Positions 38,443 to 48,026 of a stretch of 64,000 nt of DNA are shown one piece after another. This DNA is from Treponema sp. (GTDB taxonomy: Bacteria > Spirochaetota > Spirochaetia > Treponematales > Treponemataceae): contig CP091737.1 in assembly GCA_022010055.1 (NCBI GenBank), positions 1,798,001 through 1,862,000 of the forward strand. Reading direction: 5' to 3'. A program made the translations under genes and the position numbers. The notes under the pieces were generated by a model, which ran no database searches, had not been told where the DNA came from, and saw only the letters and a list, made by a program, of their open reading frames with translations. The number at the start of each line of letters is the position of its first letter. The stretch's first letter is position 1.

Positions 38443-40839
38443 TTACTCCATTTCAAAATGTGTTTCAACAAACTTATGCGGCTCAAGGCGACCATTTTCA
38501 AAAGTAAAGACAATCTCATCAGCAATGACATCCGCTACAACCGTTCCGCCGTGGCTAAGCTTTCCAAAAAGGACTTCGTCCACAAGCGGAGACGCGAGTT
38601 TTTCGTCAACCATGCGGGAAAGGTTTCTGGCGCCCATCTCGCGGGAATAGCCGAGCTCAAGAAGCTTTTCCTCGCAGTGTTCCGTAACAAAAAGGTTGAT
38701 TTTTTTACTTTTAAGCCGGGCCGCAAGTTTTTTCCATTCTTTTTGAACCACATCCATGACGAACCGCTTTTCAAGATGCCCGAACGCAACAACCGCATCA
38801 AGGCGGTTTCTGAATTCCGGTGAAAATTCTTTTTCAACAGCCGATTTTAGCTCAATACTGTCGGTTTCATAGGAATTCTGACTTTCAGAGCCGAAACCCA
38901 GCGGCGCTTTTTCAAGTTCCCTTGCCCCGGCATTGCTAGTCATGATTATAATGCTGTTCCTGAAATCCGCTTTCCGTCCCTGGTTGTCCGTAAGGAATCC
39001 GTAATCAAGAACCTGAAGGAAAACATTGTAAATGTCAGGATGCGCTTTTTCAATCTCATCAAAAAGTATAACCGCATGAGGATTTTTTCTTACATCATCG
39101 GTCAGGAGTCCGCCGTTTTCATAGCCAACATAGCCTGCAGGAGAGCCGACCAGACGGCTTACAGTATGCTTTTCCTGATATTCGCTCATGTCGTAACGCA
39201 GAAGCGGAACACCCAGCATAGAAGCAAGACAGCGCGCAAGCTCGGTTTTTCCAACGCCGGTAGGCCCGACAAACAGGAAGCTGGCATCTGGCTTGTCCGG
39301 ATTTTTAAGCCCGGCGCGGCTTCTTTTTACCGCTTTTACAACCGCCTCCACCGCCTTGTCCTGGCCGAAAATCTGAGTTTTCAAATCTTTTTCAAGCGAA
39401 TAAAGCTTCTGCTTTTCTCCGCCTGCCAGATTTTGAACAGGAACATGGGCTATTTTTGAAACGACATCCCGGATTGCGGAAACATTTACAACCGGAACGT
39501 TCACAGATTCGCTCACAGCCGGAAGGGTTTCGTCAGAAAGCTGGATTTTTGAGATGCGGATTCCTTCAAAACCGCCGTTCTTTTGAATTTTCAAAAGCGC
39601 GCCGGCCTCATCAATCACGTCAATCGCCTTGTCCGGGAGCCTTTTGTCCGAGATGTACTGAACCGACAGGTCCACCGCGGCCTTTACGGCGCTTTTTTGG
39701 TATTTCACATTGTGATACTGCTCAAATTTCGGAAGAAGCCCCGTAATAATTTTCAGAGTTTCCTGCGGAGTAGGCTCAAGGATGTCGATTTTCTGAAAAC
39801 GGCGCGAAAGGGCTCGGTCCTTTTCAAAATTCTTGGAATATTCCTCAAAAGTTGTAGAACCGATTACACGCATTTTTCCTGTCGCAAGAACCGGCTTCAA
39901 GAGGTTGGCCGCATCGATGTTCGTATTTCCGTTTGTTCCCGCGCCCATAATCATATGAATTTCGTCTATAAAAAGGATTGCGTTTTTCTTTAACACAATC
40001 TCATCAATAACCGCATGAAGACGCTCCTCGAAATCTCCGCGAAACTTTGAGCCCGCCAGAAGAAGTCCGATGTCCAGCGAAAAAATCTTGCTTTCCTTTA
40101 ATTCCGCCGGAACGCGGCCTTCCACAATCCGCTGGGCAAGCCCCTGGGTTACAGCCGTCTTTCCGACTCCCGCATCTCCAACATGAAGGGGATTATTTTT
40201 TGCGCGGCGGCATAAAATTTGGATAGTGCGCTCAATTTCTTCCTCGCGGCCGATAAATTTATCATAGCTTCCCTTTGCCGCCTCTTTTGTCATGTCAACG
40301 CAAAATCTTTCCAGCGCCGACTTACGTCCCTTTCCGGCCTGGCCCTGAGAATCAAAGGCCGAAGAATTTCTGTAATTATCCTGCTCCATTGCCTCAGCGG
40401 CATTTTTCATGCGCGAAATAATTTCCAGAAGCTTCATGCGCTCTGTTCCGTTCCTTAGCAAAAAAAACGAGCAGTAGTTTTTCTTCTCATCAAGCATGCT
40501 GACCAGAACATCCGGAACGTCAACAATTGTGCGGTTGCTTGAAACGCAATGAAAAACAGCCCGGTTCATCACAGACTGAAAGCCCAGCGTTTCCATCGGA
40601 TTTTTATCTGGATTTTCAGAGAGATTCCGGCAGGAAGGAACCCTTGTCTGAAGGTAATCCATCAGGTTTTGCTTCAAGGATTCAATCTTGCATCCGGCTG
40701 AATCAAGCAGCTCGCAGACCTGGTCCGATTCCAGCGCGGCAAACAGAAGATGTTCCGGTGTAAAAAATTCATGCTCCGCTTTTTTTGCGGAAAGCAGCGC
40801 CTCTGAAAGAATTTTTCCAAGCAAAGAACTTATTTTCAT
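38443..40839 (-). CDS. clpA: ClpA, ATP-dependent Clp protease ATP-binding subunit
   Basis: 798 residues: double Clp-N domain (1-145), AAA module 1 (Walker A GDAGVGKT, Walker B AILFIDEIHMI), AAA module 2 (Walker A GPTGVGKT, Walker B VILFDEIEKAHPD) and the C-terminal D2-small domain. It unfolds substrates for ClpP and accepts N-degron substrates from ClpS, encoded just upstream with a 4-base overlap. The first Walker A is preceded by NNPLHVGDAG rather than the usual NNPLLVGEPG. Confidence 0.95.
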   Translation of the reverse strand: MKISSLLGKILSEALLSAKKAEHEFFTPEHLLFAALESDQVCELLDSAGCKIESLKQNLMDYLQTRVPSCRNLSENPDKNPMETLGFQSVMNRAVFHCVSSNRTIVDVPDVLVSMLDEKKNYCSFFLLRNGTERMKLLEIISRMKNAAEAMEQDNYRNSSAFDSQGQAGKGRKSALERFCVDMTKEAAKGSYDKFIGREEEIERTIQILCRRAKNNPLHVGDAGVGKTAVTQGLAQRIVEGRVPAELKESKIFSLDIGLLLAGSKFRGDFEERLHAVIDEIVLKKNAILFIDEIHMIMGAGTNGNTNIDAANLLKPVLATGKMRVIGSTTFEEYSKNFEKDRALSRRFQKIDILEPTPQETLKIITGLLPKFEQYHNVKYQKSAVKAAVDLSVQYISDKRLPDKAIDVIDEAGALLKIQKNGGFEGIRISKIQLSDETLPAVSESVNVPVVNVSAIRDVVSKIAHVPVQNLAGGEKQKLYSLEKDLKTQIFGQDKAVEAVVKAVKRSRAGLKNPDKPDASFLFVGPTGVGKTELARCLASMLGVPLLRYDMSEYQEKHTVSRLVGSPAGYVGYENGGLLTDDVRKNPHAVILFDEIEKAHPDIYNVFLQVLDYGFLTDNQGRKADFRNSIIIMTSNAGARELEKAPLGFGSESQNSYETDSIELKSAVEKEFSPEFRNRLDAVVAFGHLEKRFVMDVVQKEWKKLAARLKSKKINLFVTEHCEEKLLELGYSREMGARNLSRMVDEKLASPLVDEVLFGKLSHGGTVVADVIADEIVFTFENGRLEPHKFVETHFEME

Positions 40840-41150
40840 GTACGCTCAACCTCTATTCTAAGCGGAAATCCTCTTTTTTTAGCACGGGCAGTCGCCATGC
40901 TTGCGCGAGTAACCGCAATATCATAAGTATAAATACCGACCGTTTCTCTTCCAGAATTGTGTATCGCTTCCATTATAAAAACCGCATCCGGTTCAGATTT
41001 ATGAAAAACCTGCATTAAAATTTCCACAACAAAACCCTTTTCTGTAAAGTCGTCGTTGTAAATAACAACCCTACATTCAGGCGGCTCTTCAAATTCAAAG
41101 CCTTCCGCAACTCCGGCATTACGATTTTCTGAAACAATTTGATCTGACAT
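40836..41150 (-). CDS. clpS: ClpS adaptor protein
   Basis: 104 residues from ATG 41150. CRVVIYNDDFTEKGFVVEILMQVFHKS, HNSGRETVGIYTYDIA and TARAKKRGFPLRIEVE match ClpS: the NDD motif and the ligand pocket that binds N-terminal Phe/Leu/Trp/Tyr. Overlaps clpA by ATGA. TATATT stands exactly 6 bases before the ATG; no SD. Confidence 0.93.
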   Translation of the reverse strand: MSDQIVSENRNAGVAEGFEFEEPPECRVVIYNDDFTEKGFVVEILMQVFHKSEPDAVFIMEAIHNSGRETVGIYTYDIAVTRASMATARAKKRGFPLRIEVERT

Positions 41151-41156
41151 AATTTT

Positions 41157-41162
41157 AATATA
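41157..41162 (-). promoter_or_regulatory. Predicted leaderless -10 box of clpS-clpA
   Basis: TATATT on the minus strand, 6 bases from the clpS ATG; divergent from the rhomboid promoter. Confidence 0.45.
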
Positions 41163-41212
41163 AAGAAATCCTCTAAAAATTTCAAATTTCAGGCGCAGGA
41201 CAAAAAATGCAA

Positions 41213-41241
41213 TAAACAATAAATTTATAATCTGATACAAT
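41213..41241 (+). promoter_or_regulatory. Leaderless promoter of the rhomboid gene
   Basis: TAAACA, 17-base spacer, TACAAT, 6 bases, ATG at 41248. Confidence 0.5.
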
Positions 41242-41247
41242 AATAGC

Positions 41248-41988
41248 ATGAATAAAAGAAATTTTCTTTCAAATTTTAAAATAACCTACAATGCGCCTGC
41301 GACTTTAACATTCGCGCTGATTTCCGCCATGGTTCTTCTTTTTGACACAATTTTGCACAACACTCTTATTCCTGCGTTCTTTACCTGCCCGGGCGCGACT
41401 TCCGAGCCGGCGTTCAACCCTTCAAATTTTCTTGACTACCTAAGGCTTCTGCTGCACATATTCGGCCACAGCAACTGGAATCATTTTTTAGGAAACATGG
41501 CATTCATCCTGCTTTTAGGTCCGGTCATAGAGGAACGCTATGGCTCAGGACTTCTTTTTTTAATGATGACAATAACTTCTTTAGTAACAGGAGTTTTAAA
41601 CGTGTGCTTCAGTCCGTCTCAGCTTTTAGGCTCAAGCGACATAGCATTTATGATGATTCTTTTGACTTCGTTTACAACTATTTCAAAAAGCGAGATTCCG
41701 CTTTCCTTTATACTGATTTTAATACTCTACATCGGGCGGGAAATACTCGGTTCCGGCAAGAACGAAAGCATCTCAACGCTGGCGCACATCGCCGGAGGAA
41801 TTTGCGGAAGCATGTTCGCCTTTTTAGCGACTCCAAGGGCAAGGTCAAAACAAAAGCCTGAAAAAACAAAAAAAATCGAAACCAGGACTTTTTCAGGCAA
41901 GACAAACAGAATAGACCGCGGCCAGAAAGAAACAACAGCCTGCGGCGGCAGCGACAAGACCGAAGAAATAGGCACAATCGAACTGTAG
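41248..41988 (+). CDS. Rhomboid-family intramembrane serine protease
   Basis: 246 residues, six membrane helices. Key sites: HSNWNHFLGNM after helix 1 (HxxxN-type), catalytic Ser in LLGSSDIAFM (GxS; the usual GASG is altered to GSSD), and catalytic His in LAHIAGGICG. A hydrophilic Lys/Arg/Thr-rich tail of about 55 residues follows. Substrates unknown. Divergent from clpS. Confidence 0.85.
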   Translation: MNKRNFLSNFKITYNAPATLTFALISAMVLLFDTILHNTLIPAFFTCPGATSEPAFNPSNFLDYLRLLLHIFGHSNWNHFLGNMAFILLLGPVIEERYGSGLLFLMMTITSLVTGVLNVCFSPSQLLGSSDIAFMMILLTSFTTISKSEIPLSFILILILYIGREILGSGKNESISTLAHIAGGICGSMFAFLATPRARSKQKPEKTKKIETRTFSGKTNRIDRGQKETTACGGSDKTEEIGTIEL

Positions 41989-42059
41989 CTCAAGCAGAAC
42001 ACACCGCGGCGAAAGACAGCGGAACAAGACAGAAATAAAAAATGCCTGTAAAATTTAAA

Positions 42060-42122
42060 CGCCCTTTTCTTTGAAAGTTTCGCGCCTAAACTCATCCAGG
42101 AAAACTTATTCAGAAAAGGGCG
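42060..42122. other. Structured inverted repeat between rhomboid gene and serA
   Basis: CGCCCTTTTCT and AGAAAAGGGCG form an 11-bp perfect stem around a 41-base loop containing a weaker GAAAGTTT/AAACT pairing. No T-run follows on either strand, so it is not a standard terminator. Could be a small RNA or a repeat; unknown. Confidence 0.45.
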
Positions 42123-42184
42123 TCCATTCACCTCAAGGCAAAATTCAAATTTTTTATAAACCGCAACTTCGCTTACGCTTCCGC

Positions 42185-42246
42185 CAAATTTACGGCAAAC
42201 CCTTGGTAAAGCCGCGGTAAACCTGCGGCAAACCCGGAATTTGCCC
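42185..42246. repeat. Short degenerate tandem repeat after serA
   Basis: Four to five imperfect 11-12 base units of the form CGGYAAACCYG (for example CGGCAAACCC, CGGTAAACCTG). Non-coding. Confidence 0.45.
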
Positions 42247-42256
42247 TTACAAAAAA

Positions 42257-43436
42257 CTATCCTTCAATAGCGCGGACTCTTGTAACAGTATCGCAGGAAG
42301 CAAGCCTCTGGATTATTTCCTCAGGAACCCTTCCGTCAACGTCAATCAGGTTATAGGCAACATCGCCGCGGGCCTGGTTTATCATTCCGGCGATATTAAG
42401 CTTTGCCTCGCCCAGAATTGTTGCAAATTTAGAAATTGTGTCCGGAATATTCTTATGGCTTATGCAAAGCCTTGTTCCGCCGGCCGGAATCAAATTTTCA
42501 GTGCAGGTTTTCGGAAAATTCACAGAATTCACGATTACACCTTTTTCAAGGAATTCCTTAAGCTCGTCCGCCGCCATGCAGGCGCAGTTTTCTTCCGCCT
42601 CCGGAGTAGAAGCGCCAAGGTGAGGCAGAACAATTATATTCTTCTGATTCAAAAGCTCTTCCGAAGCAAAATCCGTAACAAGACAGGCAACCTTTCCGGA
42701 CTTTACGGCATCAAGAATGTCGGCGTTGTTCACAAGACCGCCGCGCGCGATATTCAGAATGCGAACGCCATCCTTCATCTGCCTGATTGTCGCGGCATTT
42801 ATCATTCCTTTTGTGTCATTTGTCTGCGGAACATGAATTGAAATATAGTCAGCGTTCTTGTAAATCCCTTCCAGTGTCTCTGAATGTTTTACATTTCTAT
42901 CCAAAGACCATGCCGCTTTTACAGAAAGGAACGGGTCGTAACCGATTACGTTCATTCCAAGACTGATCGCAGCGTTGGCAACCATCGCGCCAATCGCGCC
43001 AAGACCGATTACACCAAGCGTCTTGCCCTTAAGCTCAGGTCCTACAAACTGCGACTTGCCTTTCCGCAAGGTCAGGAATCTCGTCGCCTTTTCCTGCAAG
43101 GGAATTAGCCCACTGATTTGCATAAATAACAGGACGGCTGGAAATCAAAAGCCCAAGAATCACAAGCTCCTTCACCGCATTCGCATTCGCTCCCGGAGTA
43201 TTAAACACAACAACGCCCTTTTCGGTCAGCTCAGAAACAGGAATATTATTTGTTCCGGCGCCAGCGCGGGCAACAGCCTTCACACTGCCAGAAAGCTCCA
43301 TCTGATGCATATCGGCAGAACGAACAAGAATCGCGTCCGGATTGTTTATCTCAGAAGCGATTTCATAATTGTCGCGGTCAAGACGATTCAAACCGCAGCC
43401 TGCAATCTTATTCAACGTTTGAATTTTATAACTCAT
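42257..43436 (-). CDS. serA: D-3-phosphoglycerate dehydrogenase with ACT domain (one frameshift)
   Basis: First step of serine synthesis. NAD-binding GVIGLGAIGAMVANAA, catalytic RGGLVNN and PHLGASTPEAEEN, and a C-terminal ACT domain for serine feedback. The frame shifts near 43066 (GCGGAAAGGC); adding two A residues gives LAEKGKSQFVGPELKGKTL and a protein of about 393 residues. AAGGAAAA lies before the ATG at 43436. Downstream of serC in the same direction with a hairpin-rich 144-base gap. Confidence 0.92.
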
Positions 43437-43452
43437 ATATTTTTCCTTTTTT

Positions 43453-43571
43453 GTGGCTTGAACAGCCACGGTGTTTTTTTTAAGGGGAAGACAACCCCTC
43501 TACTTCGAAGCGGGGGTTTTCTTCCCCTTAAACCCCTACTTTCCCCAGCACGACTTAGGGCTTCGCCCTAA
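43453..43571 (-). promoter_or_regulatory. Hairpin cluster between serC and serA
   Basis: Three stems in 120 bases: TTAGGGC-TTC-GCCCTAA (43555-43571), a 17-bp stem with one mismatch (43482-43498 with 43513-43529) and GTGGCT-GTTCA-AGCCAC (43453-43469). No T-run follows the large stem in the direction of transcription. May tune serA expression or stabilise the processed serC message. Confidence 0.5.
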
Positions 43572-43580
43572 GAACCCAAA

Positions 43581-44699
43581 TTAATTTTCCGCGGCGAATT
43601 TCTTCATAAATTCAACAAGCGCCTTTACGCCGTCCAAAGACATCGCATTGTAAATTGAAGCGCGCATTCCGCCCACAAGACGATGCCCTTTTAAGTTCAC
43701 AAGACCTGCGGCGGCAGCCTCCTTTACAAACTTGTCGTTAATTTCCTTTTCTTTTGCAAGGCTCGCCTCGTCGGTCGCTCCTGCGGAATATTTTGTAAGG
43801 AACGGAACATTCATCAAGGAACGGCTTCCAACTTGAGCTGTAGCATGGTAAAAATCGCTCGAATCAAGAAAATTGTACAAATAATCAGCCTTTTCCCGGT
43901 TTCTCTTCAACATTCCTTCCGCGCCGCCATTTTTTTCAATCCAATGCAGAACTTTTCCCAGAACATAAATTGTGTAGCACGGCGGAGTATTGTACATTGA
44001 ATCCGCATCCGCATGAGTTTTGTAGCACAACATCGTAGGAGTTCCAGCGCGCGGAGAGTCAGTAATCAAATCCTCGCGGATAACAACAAGAGTAACTCCA
44101 GCCGGCGCAAGATTTTTCTGCGCGCCAGCAAAAACCATTCCAAACCTGGAAACGTCCAGCGGCTCAGAAAGAACGCAAGAAGAAATATCAGCAACCAGCG
44201 GAATATCACCGGTTTCAGGCAGATACTCGTAGTGCGTTCCCATAATCGTATTGTTCATGCAAATATAAACGTAATCGTAATCGCCCTCGACTTTTTCCAC
44301 GCGCGGAATGTACGAATATCCCTTGTCCTTTGAAGAAGCGATGACATCAACATCAACGCCCAGCTTCTTAGCCTCAGCCGCAGCCTTTTTCGCCCACACG
44401 CCGGTTTCAATGTAAGCCGCCTTTCCTGAACGGATTCCAAGATTCTGCGCGACCATCGCAAACTGGGTCGAACCGCCGCCCTGAAGGAACAAAACCTTGT
44501 AATTTTCAGGAACATTCATCAATTTTCTAACCATCGCCTCGGCATCCTGAATAATCGGCTCATACGCCTTTGAACGATGGCTCATCTCCATAACCGACTG
44601 GCCAGTTCCCTTATAATCAAGCATTTCAGCCGCGCACTCATTCAAAACCTCTTCCGGCAAGCAAGAAGGTCCGGCGCTAAAATTGTAAACCCTAGACAT
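43581..44699 (-). CDS. serC: Phosphoserine aminotransferase
   Basis: Second step of serine synthesis, PLP enzyme. 372 residues: VYNFSAGPSCLPEEVL, FLQGGGSTQFAMV, and FAGAQKNLAPAGVTLVV containing the PLP-binding Lys. Full-length. AGGAGC before the ATG. With serA forms the serine module; serB is not in the window. Confidence 0.95.
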   Translation of the reverse strand: MSRVYNFSAGPSCLPEEVLNECAAEMLDYKGTGQSVMEMSHRSKAYEPIIQDAEAMVRKLMNVPENYKVLFLQGGGSTQFAMVAQNLGIRSGKAAYIETGVWAKKAAAEAKKLGVDVDVIASSKDKGYSYIPRVEKVEGDYDYVYICMNNTIMGTHYEYLPETGDIPLVADISSCVLSEPLDVSRFGMVFAGAQKNLAPAGVTLVVIREDLITDSPRAGTPTMLCYKTHADADSMYNTPPCYTIYVLGKVLHWIEKNGGAEGMLKRNREKADYLYNFLDSSDFYHATAQVGSRSLMNVPFLTKYSAGATDEASLAKEKEINDKFVKEAAAAGLVNLKGHRLVGGMRASIYNAMSLDGVKALVEFMKKFAAEN

Positions 44700-44739
44700 A
44701 TACGCTCCTAAAAAAATGAAAAAATATTTTTATTCTGGA

Positions 44740-44933
44740 AGTTCCCGCCTGCGGCGGTCGGGCTTTCCGCGGCTTCCGCTTCGCTCCGGTATTTTTGCAA
44801 GCAAAAACACACGCTCCGCGTCCGCTGCAATCCCTAACTCTGCAAGCTCGCAGGCAGGCACATAAAAGAAAATTGCCAAAAGCAACATATTCATTCTAAT
44901 TCCAAGGAACAATTTTACCAACCGCATTTAAAC
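44740..44933. other. GC-rich intergenic stretch, no gene recognised
   Basis: About 190 bases upstream of serC with short inverted motifs (GCCTGCGGCGG, TTGCAAGCAA, GCAAGCTCGCAGGCAGGC). Possibly part of a repeat not otherwise present in the window. Confidence 0.4.
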
Positions 44934-44984
44934 AAAAACAGGCTGATTCCAACAGAATTCCGCCAGAATCAGCCTGTTTTTTAT
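44934..44984. terminator. Strong bidirectional hairpin terminator
   Basis: AAAACAGGCTGATTC pairs perfectly with GAATCAGCCTGTTTT over a 16-base loop; T-rich on one side, A-rich on the other. No annotated gene ends next to it, since serC begins 235 bases away. Confidence 0.75.
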
Positions 44985-45069
44985 TTTATTGTTAGTTTTT
45001 TCACAATATTTTTCTTTCCGCCCATCCTCTTCATGGATTCAACATAAAACGCGGTATCCGGACTAATTA

Positions 45070-45271
45070 GCCTGAATATCGAGTTTTTTTTTGCAAATTA
45101 TGAAAGAACGCTCTCGGCAGATTTCCAATTTGCTCAGATGGATTTGGCTCGCGCTACGCTTGTATCAATTCGGGTGCTCCGCACTTTAATTAATTTAATC
45201 GCCAAAAATCTTCACAAATTGCAAATCTGCCTGCGCTTTTATTCTTTTTACAAAAAACTCGACATTCAGGC
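45070..45271. repeat. MITE-like element, family C copy 2
   Basis: 202 bases flanked by TA on both sides (45068-45069, 45272-45273). Right end touches the stop codon of the SLBB gene: TA of the target plus G of the element make its TAG. Confidence 0.88.
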
Positions 45272-46887
45272 TAATTGATTACCCCGGTAGCGGCAAGAAC
45301 CGCAATGCTCGTGCTTACCGCGGAAAGGATTGTGGTCACAATCGGCGCATACTGATTAAAATAATACAAGCCGCTGTTCGACTTCGCCTCAATCGTCATT
45401 TCCGGTTTTATAAACTCAGATTTTTTATGCTTCTTACCATTAACGTCAGTAATCACAATCGCATTGCCGGCATTCTTTTCCTTTATAAAACCGCCGGCAA
45501 GACCTATGTAATAATCCCATGTTCTGTCAGGAATATACGGATAACGCCCCGGAAGATAAACCGCCCCGGAAACAGAAACAAAAAACTGCTTGAACGGAAT
45601 CAAAAGAGTATCGTTGTTTTTCATCTCAATCTTTGCATAATACGAAGCGTCGTAAAGAACCGGCAAAAGGTTCAGCGCAATCTTCTCGCCATCGCGGATT
45701 ATATAGACATTCTCAAGGTCTGAAACTTCCGTAAGAATATCTTTATTCTTCCTTATAAAAAACGCATAGTCCTCGCCTTCCGAAAAACTAAAAGAAAGCC
45801 TCTTGCTTGCATTTACCGATGCGCCGGCAACAACGCCAGCGCCTGCTTTCAAAGCCGAATCATCAGGCAATTCCTGAACAGCGCCTTCTACAAAAACATG
45901 CGGACTTAAATCAATAAGACTGGAAACCGTAACGGAATCATAGCAGACAAGATTAAAATCCTTTTCGTAGTCTTCCTTATTAAGATAAATCTTCTCGCCG
46001 TAAGAATCCTTGTCGTTCACAAAACGAGAAAGCTCAATTCTGCTCAAATCGCTGAACGGCGTAAATCCATCGCCGTACAAATCAATAAGCGACTTTAAAT
46101 TCTCACCGGCAAGAAGCTCGTAAACACCAGGACGTTTTACCGCGCCGTCAACAAAAACCTTGCGCTCCATTTTAGCCACAACAATCCTGTCGCCTGGACG
46201 CAAAAACGGATCCTGGGTCAAATCTCCGTAACGCGAAGCCTTGAACAAATCGTAGACCTTTGAACTGCCGTCATCCGACTGAACCGTTATTTTCCTGAGC
46301 GAAGAATAGTCAGTATAATTATCATCAATAAAAGAAGAAAGACGTACTAAAGCCCAGACTTTTTTTTCCGCGGTCTTAAGAACTTCGCCTGTAATTTCCA
46401 CAGTAAAAACCGCCGGCGCTGTAAGAACAAACTGAACGCCGCCCATCGGATAGTTTTTCTGAACAATTTTAATAACCTGATCTTTAAGCTCAAGAAAGGT
46501 CAAGCCCTTTGCATTTATAACGCCAAGGTTCGCAATCCTTAATTTATAGCTTGAATCAAGCGGAATTGAATAAGTTACAGGATTCGTTCCCACTGAAAAA
46601 GCCAGAGTATAAATATCGCCGGCGGTCACAGGATAATCAGCCCTGGACATCGCAACCTGCGCATCCGGAATAAAATTCAGTTCCTTATCAGCGCTGTCCA
46701 AACCGGCCTTGCTCGAAAACTTCGACACATCAATTTTAGTTTTACCGGAAGAAGACTGATTTTTCAGTTGGTCTAAAAGCTGGCTCTGATTCTGATTCTG
46801 ATTCTGCCCGAATGCAAATACCGAACAAAGGCAAAACGTCAGGCACAATGATAAAAATTTCATTTTTTTATTTACACATCTCATCAT
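45271..46887 (-). CDS. Polysaccharide export protein with SLBB domains (Wza-like)
   Basis: 538 residues. Signal peptide near residues 9-28 (MKFLSLCLTFCLCSVFAFG), a QNQNQNQ tract coded by a 6-base repeat, a Poly_export domain (YPVTAGDIYTLAFSVG...LRIANLGVINAKGLTF), then SLBB repeats (KVFVDGAVKRPGVYELLAGENL, PHVFVEGAV, FVSVSGAVYLPGRYPYIP) and a C-terminal hydrophobic helix (IVTTILSAVSTSIAVLAA). It should form part of an outer-membrane or periplasmic export channel. Start at 46887 with AGAGG upstream; alternative ATG 46863. Follows the Wzz-like gene by 18 bases. A shorter paralogue lies at 48027. Confidence 0.85.
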   Translation of the reverse strand: MMRCVNKKMKFLSLCLTFCLCSVFAFGQNQNQNQSQLLDQLKNQSSSGKTKIDVSKFSSKAGLDSADKELNFIPDAQVAMSRADYPVTAGDIYTLAFSVGTNPVTYSIPLDSSYKLRIANLGVINAKGLTFLELKDQVIKIVQKNYPMGGVQFVLTAPAVFTVEITGEVLKTAEKKVWALVRLSSFIDDNYTDYSSLRKITVQSDDGSSKVYDLFKASRYGDLTQDPFLRPGDRIVVAKMERKVFVDGAVKRPGVYELLAGENLKSLIDLYGDGFTPFSDLSRIELSRFVNDKDSYGEKIYLNKEDYEKDFNLVCYDSVTVSSLIDLSPHVFVEGAVQELPDDSALKAGAGVVAGASVNASKRLSFSFSEGEDYAFFIRKNKDILTEVSDLENVYIIRDGEKIALNLLPVLYDASYYAKIEMKNNDTLLIPFKQFFVSVSGAVYLPGRYPYIPDRTWDYYIGLAGGFIKEKNAGNAIVITDVNGKKHKKSEFIKPEMTIEAKSNSGLYYFNQYAPIVTTILSAVSTSIAVLAATGVIN

Positions 46888-46905
46888 AATTTTACCGCGC
46901 CTCTT

Positions 46906-47934
46906 TTAATTCTTTAAATTGAGCTTCTTTCGGGCTTCAGGATCATTTTTTATGTTATGCCAGGCATTCAAGGCAAATGCCATAAATACAGAAATAAAGA
47001 ACGCCGCAAAAGTTATTATAATGCACAGTTTCCGCGGCTAGGCCCGCTTTTCATGTCAGGAACTTCCGGGCGTTCAAGAATCTGAAAAACCGGCTGCTCG
47101 CTCTGCATCTTCACTTTTAAAAGCTCGTACTGGGTCTTCAACTGCTCGTAGACCTTCTGCTGCGCATTAAGCTCCATCTGAATACGCGCAATTTCAATCG
47201 AAACATTCTGTCCGTTCCAGATAGAAACTCCGCTGCTCAAATTTGAACCGAGATTTTGAGCCTGATGCTCAAGCTTCAATATCTCTTTGTAGGTCGACTC
47301 AACGCTGACCTCAAGATTCTTTTTTTTTCAATCCTGTTGGAATCAAGCCCAAGCTCGTCAAAACGATTCTGCATCCAGTCAACGGCAAAATTAACTACAC
47401 TTTGCGCAAAAACCGGATCTATGTCCGTAAAACTTATAGAAAAAACAGAACTTTTTTCATCATATTCCGAAGTAAGAGTTTTTTTCAAAGCCTCGCGAGT
47501 TCCGGCGACAGGAAATTTTTCAATCTTATAGCGTTCCCTAAGGTTGAATTCCGCCGCAACCGCGTCAAGATATTCATTTGAAGAACTAAGGTAGGTCGCA
47601 AGAGAACTGCGTGAAGAGCCTGAACCTCCCATGCTGATTCCCGCAAGACCTGCAAGAGAAGAAAGGCTGGATGACAATCCTGCTCCGGAAGACTCCTCTT
47701 TTATAAGCATGTGCGCAACCGGCGTATATTTATTCGGCAGCGGAGATTTTTCCGGCGGAAGCTTAAGTGATATAACAGAATAAACGACCGCAAAAAGCAT
47801 AGCAGCGGCCGTAACAATAATTATCATTTTCTTGTAATGAAGTAAAACCGCCGCTAAATCCAACAGAGAAATTTCATCATCTGTATTCTCATTCTTTACA
47901 GCGACACTTTCCGAATCTTGTAATTTTTTTCCAT
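46906..47934 (-). CDS. Wzz-like chain-length determinant / polysaccharide copolymerase (three frameshifts)
   Basis: Repairing A-run losses near 47922 (ATGG plus A7), 47322 (A9) and 47027 (GGAAACTG) gives about 343 residues: short cytoplasmic start (MEKKLQDSESVAVKN), membrane helix KKMIIIVTAAAMLFAVVYSVI, periplasmic body with coiled coil (NSRIEKK...LEVSVESTYKEI, QMELNAQQKVYEQLKTQYEL), and a second helix LCIIITFAAFFISVFMAFAL near the C-terminus. That two-helix plan is the Wzz/PCP family. It precedes the SLBB gene in one operon. Confidence 0.8.
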
Positions 47935-48026
47935 TTTTTTAGTATAAATAATAAAAAAATCTTAAATCAAGACAGCGTTTTAGAACGTCATTAAAATAGC
48001 TGTTTATTTTTTAAGAGAGGTAAATT

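Noticed and set aside
42257..43469. serA, pth, ftsH and purL as true pseudogenes
   Set aside because: Each break is repaired by one or two bases in a homopolymer and the rest of each protein is fully conserved; error is more likely than loss of these functions together.
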